This document shows, one piece after another, positions 17,286 through 24,266 of a stretch of DNA of 64,000 bases; position 1 is the first letter of the stretch, and the number at the start of each line of letters is the position of its first letter. The position numbers were made by a program, and so were the translations under genes. The stretch covers positions 3,720,001 through 3,784,000 of the forward strand of contig NZ_CP142523.1 in NCBI RefSeq assembly GCF_036885605.1, read 5' to 3'. The notes under the pieces are model-generated. The model saw only the letters and a program-made list of their open reading frames with translations. It searched no databases and was not told the DNA's origin. This DNA is from Janthinobacterium sp. TB1-E2. Lineage in GTDB: Bacteria; Pseudomonadota; Gammaproteobacteria; Burkholderiales; Burkholderiaceae_D.

Positions 17286-17929
17286 AAACCGATGACTTGA
17301 TATCCATGCTGGCCAACGGCCCCGACGTGGCAGCCGCCCCGCCCCCGGGCACGCACTGGCGTGCCGCGTCCACGTTGGGCGCCGGACTGCTGGCCAGCGT
17401 GACGCTGATGGTCATGCTGCTGGGCGTGCGGCCCAATTTGGAACAGCTGGCCCTGCTGCCCGACTTCTGGATCAAGGTCGGTTTCGTCATCTGCCTCTCC
17501 CTGGCGGCCTGGCACGTCAGCCGCCGCCTGTGCGTGCCGGGCGCCGCCACGCGCGCCCTGCCCCTGCTGCTCGCCATGCCGCTGCTGCTGATGTGGGCGC
17601 TGGGCGCCATCATCCTGCAGGCAGCCCTGCCCGAACAACGCGCCGAGCTGTTCTGGGGCGCCACCTGGCGCAGCTGTCCCTTGCTCATCGCCCTGCTGTC
17701 GCTGCCCATCCTGGCCGCCGTGCTGCGCCTGATGCGCCAGCTGGCGCCCACGCGCTTGCGCCTGGCCGGCGCTGCCGCCGGGTTTGCCGCCGGCGCCATG
17801 GCGGCCCTCGTGTACTGCCTGCACTGCCCCGAGCTGGCCGCCAGTTTCGTCGGTTTCTGGTACGTGCTGGGCATGCTGGTGCCAACTGCCATCGGCGCGG
17901 CCATCGGCCCCAAAGTGCTGGCCTGGTAA
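17282..17929 (+). CDS. nrsF: NrsF/DUF1109-family membrane anti-sigma factor
   Basis: The 215 residues have a short cytoplasmic N-terminus (MKTDDLISMLANGPDVAA) and six hydrophobic helices, the layout of DUF1109. Conserved landmarks include the cysteines near WRSCPLLIALLSLP and ALVYCLHCPELAA, placed as in NrsF, where two cysteines are proposed to sense the oxidant. The four-base overlap with sigF (ATGA) couples their translation, which is expected for a sigma/anti-sigma pair. It would hold SigF at the membrane until oxidised. Confidence 0.85.
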   Translation: MKTDDLISMLANGPDVAAAPPPGTHWRAASTLGAGLLASVTLMVMLLGVRPNLEQLALLPDFWIKVGFVICLSLAAWHVSRRLCVPGAATRALPLLLAMPLLLMWALGAIILQAALPEQRAELFWGATWRSCPLLIALLSLPILAAVLRLMRQLAPTRLRLAGAAAGFAAGAMAALVYCLHCPELAASFVGFWYVLGMLVPTAIGAAIGPKVLAW

Positions 17930-18304
17930 GCACACTCTCCCCGCAAGCGGGACGCCGGTCAAGCGGGTTTCGAGCGTCTATCGTATCCATATCCGCATAC
18001 TCACGCATTCCCACGTGCCCCGCGCACGCCTTCGCAAACGCCGCGACATAGCGCAACAGGCTATCGCCATCACTGGCGGCGGCGTCTCTTCTTGTCCACA
18101 AAATATTTTTTCTTACTGACGTGCAATATCCACGTAGATTCGACCTCGTGCGCCAGCCCCCTGACGATCGACGGCCGTTCATTCCGCTGCCTAAAAATAA
18201 TTTGCAAGGAATGAATCCGATCGTGCTGGCGCCCCGTACAACTGATGCAGCCCCGTAATTCCCGCTAGTCCTACGTATGCACATAACAATCAGGGAGAAT
18301 CGAC
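17930..18304. other. 375-base intergenic region before the DUF4331 gene
   Basis: No gene found. The first half is GC-rich with short dyads; the second half is AT-richer around 18100-18200 and probably holds the promoter of the DUF4331 gene. AGGGAGA lies seven bases before that start. I looked for a SigF-type GTAACC/CGAA pair on the plus strand and found none. Confidence 0.6.
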
Positions 18305-19804
18305 ATGTCATTGTTACACTCGAAAACCGCACTGGGCGCCGCCCTCCTGGGCAACCTGCTGGCCTTGGCGATCACGCCATCGGCCTTTGCCTCCAGCCAC
18401 CGCGAAGCGCCGTTCATCACGCAAAACCCCAAGGTCGACGCCACCGACTTCTATATGTTCCGCAGCTATGAAACGGGGCGCGGCGCCTACACCACGCTGG
18501 TAGCCGACTATATCCCCCTGCAGGATGCCTACGGCGGGCCGAATTACTTCGCCATGGACCCGAACGCGCTGTACGAAATCCATATCGACAACAATGGCGA
18601 CGGCAAGGAAGACCTCACCTTCCAGTTCCGCTTCACCAACACCATCAAGGATGGCCAGTTCACCGTGGGTGGCAAGAAAGTCTCGATTCCGCTCGTTATC
18701 AACGGCGGCGCCATCGATTCCGTCAACCCGGCCGGCCTGAACGTGCGCGAAACCTATAGCGTGACGGTGGTGCGGGGCGACCGCCGCACAGGCACGCGCA
18801 GCAGCGTCACGAATGCCACGGGCGGCGGCACGACCTTCGACAAGCCTGTCGACAATATCGGCAACAAGGCCATCCCCAACTACGCCGCGTATGCCGCGCA
18901 GCATGTGTACGCCGTCAACATTCCCGGCTGCGCCACGCCGGCGCGCCTGTTCGTCGGCCAGCGCAAGGACCCGTTTGTGGTCAACTTGGGCGAAACGTTC
19001 GACTTGATCAACATCAAGGCGCCAGCCACGGAGTTTGCCGCGAATGCGGAGTCGGCCGCAAAGGATGACCTGGCCAAGAAAAATGTCACGGCCATCGAGA
19101 TGGAAGTGCCGACCGCCTGCCTCACGGCGGGCGCCGACCCCGTCATCGGCGGCTGGACCACGGCCAGCCTGCGCCAGGGACGCCTGCTGAACCCGACGCC
19201 GGGCACGGCCACGGCGGCGTCGAAGGAAGGCGGCGCGTGGGTGCAAGTGTCGCGCTTGGGCATGCCGCTGGTAAATGAACTGGTGATCGGCCTGAAGGAC
19301 AAGGACCGCTTCAACGCCAGCAAGCCGTCGGGCGACGCGCAATTTGCCGACTATGTCACCAACCCGACAGCGCCGGCCCTGGTGGAAGTACTGTACGGCT
19401 CGGCCGGCGCCAAGGCGCCCACCAACTTTCCCCGCAACGACCTGGTCGCCACCTTCTTGACGGGCATCAAGGGCGTGAACCAGCCCGTCACCGTGACGGC
19501 ATCGGAAATGCTGCGCCTGAATACGTCCATCGCCGCCACCAGCGTCGGTGCGCAGAACCGCCTCGGCGTCATCGGCGGCGATAACGCGGGCTTCCCGAAC
19601 GGCCGCCGCCCTGGCGACGACGTGGTCGACGTCGTCCTGCGCGTGGCCATGGGCAAGCTGTGCACCCTGAACATCGGCTGCGCCCCGGCCGACGCTCCCG
19701 CCGGCGGCTTGCACTTCACGGATGGCGCCTTCCTCGACGAAACGTCGTTCACGGCAGGCTTCCCCTACCTGAAAAATCCCGTGGCCGGTTCGCCGCAGCT
19801 GTAA
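18305..19804 (+). CDS. DUF4331 exported protein
   Basis: The 499-residue protein has a signal peptide ending AFA, followed at once by SSHREAPFITQNPKVDATDFYMF, the diagnostic start of DUF4331. GGPNYFAMDPNALYEIHIDNNGDGKEDLTF carries an Asp/Asn-rich loop that could bind calcium. SRLGMPLVNELVIGLKDKDRFN and the ending RPGDDVVDVVLRVAMG are also family-like. Function is unknown. It is followed by a small lipoprotein, a TPR protein and a HupE-like membrane protein, all on the same strand, an arrangement that suggests a shared envelope task. Confidence 0.9.
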   Translation: MSLLHSKTALGAALLGNLLALAITPSAFASSHREAPFITQNPKVDATDFYMFRSYETGRGAYTTLVADYIPLQDAYGGPNYFAMDPNALYEIHIDNNGDGKEDLTFQFRFTNTIKDGQFTVGGKKVSIPLVINGGAIDSVNPAGLNVRETYSVTVVRGDRRTGTRSSVTNATGGGTTFDKPVDNIGNKAIPNYAAYAAQHVYAVNIPGCATPARLFVGQRKDPFVVNLGETFDLINIKAPATEFAANAESAAKDDLAKKNVTAIEMEVPTACLTAGADPVIGGWTTASLRQGRLLNPTPGTATAASKEGGAWVQVSRLGMPLVNELVIGLKDKDRFNASKPSGDAQFADYVTNPTAPALVEVLYGSAGAKAPTNFPRNDLVATFLTGIKGVNQPVTVTASEMLRLNTSIAATSVGAQNRLGVIGGDNAGFPNGRRPGDDVVDVVLRVAMGKLCTLNIGCAPADAPAGGLHFTDGAFLDETSFTAGFPYLKNPVAGSPQL

Positions 19805-19817
19805 CCAGGAGAACGTG

Positions 19818-20066
19818 ATGAAAAAGCTCTATGTATGCAGCGCCCTGGCGCTCACGGCCCTGCTGGCCGGCTGCGGTGGCGGCGGTAGCAGCCACGGTGG
19901 CGATAATGGCGACGGCGGCGTCAATCCTCCGCCCGTCGTCCTGCTTGACGCATTTTATGTGGCCGTCAGCAACGTCATCCTGACCACCAGCGATGACAAG
20001 GATGGCGTCGGCATTGACGTCATCATGGCGACGTCTCCGGACAATACGGAGCCGGTGCCTCTGTAA
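19818..20066 (+). CDS. small lipoprotein, 82 aa
   Basis: The signal peptide ends with the lipobox LLAGC, followed by a glycine and serine-rich linker and an Asp-rich tail (DGVGIDVIMATSPDN). ATG 19818 is chosen over GTG 19815 because AGGAG lies six bases before it. The gene begins 14 bases after the DUF4331 stop and should be co-transcribed with it. No domain is recognisable. It ends just before a strong hairpin. Confidence 0.75.
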   Translation: MKKLYVCSALALTALLAGCGGGGSSHGGDNGDGGVNPPPVVLLDAFYVAVSNVILTTSDDKDGVGIDVIMATSPDNTEPVPL

Positions 20067-20075
20067 GCCCCATCG

Positions 20076-20103
20076 GGCGCCGGGGAGTCAGCTCCCCGGC
20101 GCC
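20076..20103 (+). terminator. GC-rich hairpin after the lipoprotein gene
   Basis: An 11-bp perfect stem (ggcgccgggga, 20076-20086) pairs with 20093-20103 around a six-base loop, ten bases after the stop. There is no T run, so it may only attenuate transcription into the next gene, which starts 18 bases later. Confidence 0.6.
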
Positions 20104-20120
20104 TGTACCCATTCCCGTCG

Positions 20121-21344
20121 ATGGCGTCCACGATGAAAACACCGATTTCCCTGCTGTGCGCCTGTTTGCCCTTGCTGGCATGGGCCGCGCCCTACACGCC
20201 AAAAGATGGCAGCGCCGTCATCGAGCAGCTGCCGCGCCGCGCCGACGCCACGCAGCTGGCCCTGCGCGGCCTGCGCCAGCAACTCGACGCCAAACCACAA
20301 GACCTGGCCCTGGCCAGCGGTCTGGCGCAGCGCTACATTGCCCTGGCGCGCAGCGACACGGATCCGCGCTACCTGGGCTACGCGCAAGCGGCGCTGGCGC
20401 CGTGGTGGCGGCAAGCGGCGCCGCCCGTCCCCGTGCGCCTGCTGCGCGCCACCATTTTGCAAAGCACCCACCATTTCGGCCCCGCGCTGCAGGATCTCGA
20501 CGCCGTCATAGCGCAGGAGCCAGCCAACGGGCAAGCGTGGCTGACGCGCGCCACCGTGCTCACCGTGCAGGGCGACTATGCGAAAGCGACCGCCAGCTGC
20601 GCCCGGCTGTCCGCCTTGACAACGCAGCTCGTCACCGTCACCTGCCTTGCCAACATCGCCAGCGTCACGGGCCGCGCCGCCGCCAGCGAGCGTTTGCTGG
20701 ACCTGACCTTGCAGCGTAGCGCCGGCGCGGCGCCCGAACTGGAAAGCTGGGCCGCAACCCTGCTGGCGGAAATGGCCACCCGGCGCGGAGAGTGGGCGCT
20801 GGCCGAAGCCCGCTACACCAAGGCGCTGGCCCAGCAGCCGCGCGACAGCTATCTGCTGGGCGCCTACGCGGATTTCCTGCTCGACCGGCAGCGCCCGCAG
20901 GAAGTCGCCAAGCTGCTGAAAGAGCAGCAGCGCATCGATGCCCTGCTGCTGCGCTACGCGCTGGCCCTGCAGGCGCTGCCCGGCCAGCAGCCCGCCTTCC
21001 TGGCGGCAAAAGCGGAGCTGGCGGCCCGCTTCAACGCCGCCATGCAGCGCGGCGACACCGTGCACCAGCGCGAACAGGCCCGCTTCGCCCTGTTTTTGCA
21101 GCAGGATGTTCCCGCCGCCCTGCAACTGGCGCAGAAAAACTGGGCCATCCAGAAGGAAGTGCCCGACATGCGCATCTTGCTGGAAGCATCGCTGGCCGCG
21201 CGCAACTATACGGCGGCACAGCCCGTGCTGGCCTGGATCGCGGCCAATGGCGTGGAAGACGTGGCCTTGCAGCGCCTCGTCAGGCAGCTGGGGCCACAGG
21301 ATGGCGCAAAAATCAGTGCTGCGAAGAAGGCAGGTGTACTGTGA
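20121..21344 (+). CDS. exported tetratricopeptide-repeat protein
   Basis: The 407 residues start with a short basic segment and a signal peptide (MKTPISLLCACLPLLAWAA; the Met at 20133 is an equally good start). The rest is helical repeats of TPR type, such as GQAWLTRATVLTVQGDYAKA, EWALAEARYTKALAQQPRDS and EARFALFLQQD-like segments. It would be a periplasmic scaffold. The stop overlaps the GTG start of the HupE-like gene by four bases, which ties the two proteins together. The partner is not known. Confidence 0.82.
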   Translation: MASTMKTPISLLCACLPLLAWAAPYTPKDGSAVIEQLPRRADATQLALRGLRQQLDAKPQDLALASGLAQRYIALARSDTDPRYLGYAQAALAPWWRQAAPPVPVRLLRATILQSTHHFGPALQDLDAVIAQEPANGQAWLTRATVLTVQGDYAKATASCARLSALTTQLVTVTCLANIASVTGRAAASERLLDLTLQRSAGAAPELESWAATLLAEMATRRGEWALAEARYTKALAQQPRDSYLLGAYADFLLDRQRPQEVAKLLKEQQRIDALLLRYALALQALPGQQPAFLAAKAELAARFNAAMQRGDTVHQREQARFALFLQQDVPAALQLAQKNWAIQKEVPDMRILLEASLAARNYTAAQPVLAWIAANGVEDVALQRLVRQLGPQDGAKISAAKKAGVL

Positions 21345-22543
21345 AGCGATACCTGTTCATCCTGCTGCTGTGCGCCTGGCTCTCTCCCGCACAAGCCCAC
21401 AAGCCCAGCGACAGTTACCTGAGCCTGGAGGTCCACGGCCAGCAGATCGAAGGACAATGGGATATCGCCCTGCGCGACCTCGATTTCGCCATCGGCCTCG
21501 ATGGCAACGGCGACGGCGCCCTGACCTGGGATGAAATCCGCGCGCGCCACCAAGCCATCGCCGCCTACGCGCTGCAGCGCCTGCAAGTGGCCAGCGACCA
21601 GGGCGCGTGCCCCTTGAAAGCCGTCGAACAACTGATCGACAACCATACGGACGGCGCCTACAGCGTGCTGCGCTTCCAGGCCAGCTGCCCCGGCGCCGCC
21701 CCTGCCAGTCTCGCCATCGGCTACACCTTGTTCGCCGACCTCGATCCGCAGCACAAGGGACTCGTCAAAATCGATAGCGGTGGCAATACGCAAACGGCCA
21801 TCTTCGACCCGGACAGCCCGCGCCAGACGCTTTCCCTGGCCGCGCCCGACCGCCTGGCGCAGTTCGGCGCCTATGTGAAACACGGCGTCTGGCATATCTG
21901 GATCGGCTACGACCATATTTTGTTTTTGCTGTCCTTGCTGCTGCCGGCCGTGCTGCTGCCTCAAGCCCACCAGTCCACACGCTCAAACGTGCCGCAGAAT
22001 CCGTTGCCCCCCGCAGCGGAGAGCCGGGGTCGGACCCGGCGGGTCCGACCCCAGGTCTTGAGCTGGGGGTTAAGAGGCGCATTCATCGACGTACTGAAAG
22101 TCGTCACCGCCTTCACACTCGCCCATTCCATCACCCTGACCCTGGCCAGCCTGTCGCTCATCTCGCTGCCATCGCGCTGGGTGGAATCGGCCATCGCCGC
22201 CTCCGTGATCCTGGCCGCGCTGAACAACCTGCTGCCGCTGTTCCGCGGCAAGCGTCCCGTGGCCGCCTTCGCCTTTGGCCTGATCCACGGTTTCGGCTTT
22301 GCCAGCGTGCTGCGCGACCTGGGCTTGCCGCAGGGTTCCTTGCTGGCCAGCCTGCTGGGCTTCAACGTGGGCGTGGAACTGGGACAGCTGGCCATCGTCG
22401 CCGCATTCCTGCCCGCCGCCTGGCTGCTGCGCAAGACGTGGCTGTACCGGCAAGTGCTGACCGTCGGCTCGCTGGCCATCGCCCTGGTGGCGGCCGTCTG
22501 GCTGGTGGAGAGAGTGGTCGACATCAAGCTGATTTCAAGCTGA
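21341..22543 (+). CDS. HupE/UreJ-like membrane protein with an N-terminal EF-hand loop
   Basis: The start is GTG 21341, overlapping the TPR stop (GTGA). It gives MKRYLFILLLCAWLSPAQA as signal peptide, a soluble periplasmic part of about 160 residues, then HIWIGYDHILFLLSLL and HSITLTLASLS membrane helices of the HupE/UreJ_2 family. Residues 54-65 (DGNGDGALTWDE) form a canonical EF-hand calcium loop. Family members are tied to metal, especially nickel or cobalt, handling or are of unknown function. Between the first membrane helices and LRGAFIDVLKVVTAF there is an extra hydrophilic stretch of about 35 residues, coded partly by a 27-bp palindrome that looks inserted in frame. Confidence 0.82.
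   Translation: MKRYLFILLLCAWLSPAQAHKPSDSYLSLEVHGQQIEGQWDIALRDLDFAIGLDGNGDGALTWDEIRARHQAIAAYALQRLQVASDQGACPLKAVEQLIDNHTDGAYSVLRFQASCPGAAPASLAIGYTLFADLDPQHKGLVKIDSGGNTQTAIFDPDSPRQTLSLAAPDRLAQFGAYVKHGVWHIWIGYDHILFLLSLLLPAVLLPQAHQSTRSNVPQNPLPPAAESRGRTRRVRPQVLSWGLRGAFIDVLKVVTAFTLAHSITLTLASLSLISLPSRWVESAIAASVILAALNNLLPLFRGKRPVAAFAFGLIHGFGFASVLRDLGLPQGSLLASLLGFNVGVELGQLAIVAAFLPAAWLLRKTWLYRQVLTVGSLAIALVAAVWLVERVVDIKLISS
22026..22052. repeat. 27-bp palindromic element, copy 1 (inside the HupE-like gene)
   Basis: Arms ggggtcggaccc and its exact complement flank a three-base centre. The same element with one changed base per arm occurs at 58524-58550, and a longer relative at 52488-52553. Inside the gene it adds whole codons (residues about 229-238) and keeps the frame. 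Confidence 0.85.
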
Positions 22544-22671
22544 TGGCGTTGTTGGACAGCCACTAGCCGGCCACAAGCCAGCCACAAGCGCGCACAACCG
22601 GGCTACAATACGAACAATTCTCAATCGCATCAAGGCCTGTTTGTCCGCGGACCATGGCATGGAAAGGTTGC

Positions 22672-23181
22672 ATGCTACGCCCCGAACTGGAACTGCATCG
22701 GCAAATCGAAGTGCTCTACAGCGACCACCACGGCTGGCTGCAGGGCTGGCTGCGCCGCAAGCTGGGCAACGCCTTCGATGCGGCCGACCTGGCGCACGAC
22801 ACGTATCTGCGCATCCTCGCGCGGGGCCGCGCGCCCGGGCGCGACGAATCACGCCAGCACCTGGCGCAGATCGCCAATGGCCTCGTGGTCGACCTGTTCC
22901 GCCGCCGGCATATCGAATCAGCCTACGCGGACGCCATCGCCGCGCAGCCGGAAGCGGCCGCACCCACGCCGGAAATGCGCGCGCTGATCGTCGAGGCACT
23001 GATGGAAATCGACGCCATCCTCGCCAGCCTGCCGCATAAAGTGCGCGACGCCTTCTTGCTGTGCAAGCTCGAAGGCATGGGCTACACCGACATCGCCGCG
23101 CGCCTGGACGTTTCCGTCTCGTCGGTGGAAAAATACATCGCCCGCGCGCTGCTGGCCTGCTGCGCGGCGCAATTCGCATGA
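22672..23181 (+). CDS. FecI-like ECF sigma factor
   Basis: The start MLRPELELHRQ (22672) is preceded by AAAGG five bases upstream; an in-frame ATG at 22654 lacks this. The 169 residues contain region 2 (LGNAFDAADLAHDTYLRILA) and region 4 (GYTDIAARLDVSVSSVEKY IARAL). The pattern matches FecI-type factors that transcribe a TonB-receptor operon when a surface signal arrives. Its stop overlaps the start of a FecR-like gene (ATGA), and a TonB receptor with a signalling domain follows, completing the three-part signalling system. Confidence 0.9.
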   Translation: MLRPELELHRQIEVLYSDHHGWLQGWLRRKLGNAFDAADLAHDTYLRILARGRAPGRDESRQHLAQIANGLVVDLFRRRHIESAYADAIAAQPEAAAPTPEMRALIVEALMEIDAILASLPHKVRDAFLLCKLEGMGYTDIAARLDVSVSSVEKYIARALLACCAAQFA

Positions 23182-24173
23182 GCTCCCAGCTGGACAGCGC
23201 CCCCATCGCCCCCGCCGCGCTGCAGCGCGCCGCCGAGTGGATGGCGCGGCTGTGGGCGGAAGACGCCAGCGCGGCCGATGCGGACGCCTGCGCCGCCTGG
23301 CGCGCCGCCCACCCCGAACACGAACGGGCCTGGGCCCGGCTGCAGCGCTTCGCCCGGCAATTCGACACTTTGCCGCGCGACGTGGCGCGCAGCGCCCTGG
23401 CGCCGGCGCCGCGCCATGCCGCCGGCCGCCGGCGCGCCCTGCAACTGCTGGGGCTGATCGCGGCGGGCGGGGGCACGGCCCTGCTGGCGCACGAAACGGA
23501 CTTGTGGCAGAGCGCCGCCAGCGACTACCGCACGTCGGTCGGCGAGACGCGCACCATCGTGCTGGCCGACGGCACGCAAGTGGTGCTCGACACGGCCAGC
23601 GCCATCGACGTGCGCTACGGCGCTGGCGAACGGCGCATCGTGCTGCGCGCGGGCGCCATCCTCGTCACCAGCGCACATGAAACAGCGCCCGTCTACCGTC
23701 CGCTGCTGGTGCAAACGCCGCAAGGCACGGCCACGGCGCTGGGCACGCGCTTCAGTGTGCGCCTCGATGATGGCGAGAGCCGTGTCGCCGTGTTCCAGGG
23801 TACAGTCGCCCTGCAGCCGCTGCAGCCGATGCAGGACGGCGCCCCCTCGCTGCACCTGCAGGCGGGCCAGCAGGCTGGCTACACGCGCCTGGAAGTACAA
23901 GATGTGACGAACCTCGAAAACAGCGCCGCCGCCTGGACCGATGGCAGCCTGGTGGCAGAGCGCATGCGCCTGGACGAGCTGCTGGCCGAGCTGGGGCGCT
24001 ACCGCCACGGCGTGCTGCGCTGCGACGAATCGATCGCCAGCCTGCGCGTGACGGGCGTGTATTCGCTGCGCGACACGGATCGCTCGCTGGCCAACCTGGC
24101 CGCCAGCCTGCCCGTGCAGCTGGTTTACCGCACGCGCTACTGGGTCAGCGTGGGGCCGCGCCAGGCCAGCTGA
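23178..24173 (+). CDS. FecR-like membrane anti-sigma/signal transducer
   Basis: The 331 residues begin with the cytoplasmic FecR N-domain (AAEWMARLWAEDASAADADACAAWRAA-type pattern with HPEHERAWARLQRF). One membrane helix follows near residue 90 (ALQLLGLIAAGGGTALLA), then the FecR periplasmic domain (YRTSVGETRTIVLADGTQV, TPQGTATALGTRFSVRL). The C-terminal part (LRVTGVYSLRDTDRSLANLA) resembles the secretin/TonB short domain that contacts the receptor. It relays the signal from the downstream receptor to the FecI-like factor. Confidence 0.9.
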   Translation: MSSQLDSAPIAPAALQRAAEWMARLWAEDASAADADACAAWRAAHPEHERAWARLQRFARQFDTLPRDVARSALAPAPRHAAGRRRALQLLGLIAAGGGTALLAHETDLWQSAASDYRTSVGETRTIVLADGTQVVLDTASAIDVRYGAGERRIVLRAGAILVTSAHETAPVYRPLLVQTPQGTATALGTRFSVRLDDGESRVAVFQGTVALQPLQPMQDGAPSLHLQAGQQAGYTRLEVQDVTNLENSAAAWTDGSLVAERMRLDELLAELGRYRHGVLRCDESIASLRVTGVYSLRDTDRSLANLAASLPVQLVYRTRYWVSVGPRQAS

Positions 24174-24266
24174 AAAAATAAGTGAAAAAACGTTGAGGGT
24201 TTTGGCTTTTCGTTCGGAATACGGGAAGAACCGATTTTTTCCCGCCACTTTCCAAGGATTTGCACC

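Noticed and set aside
18105-18304. SigF-type promoter before the DUF4331 gene
   Set aside because: No GTAACC/CGAA pair with the right spacing on the plus strand, so I do not place DUF4331 in the SigF regulon.
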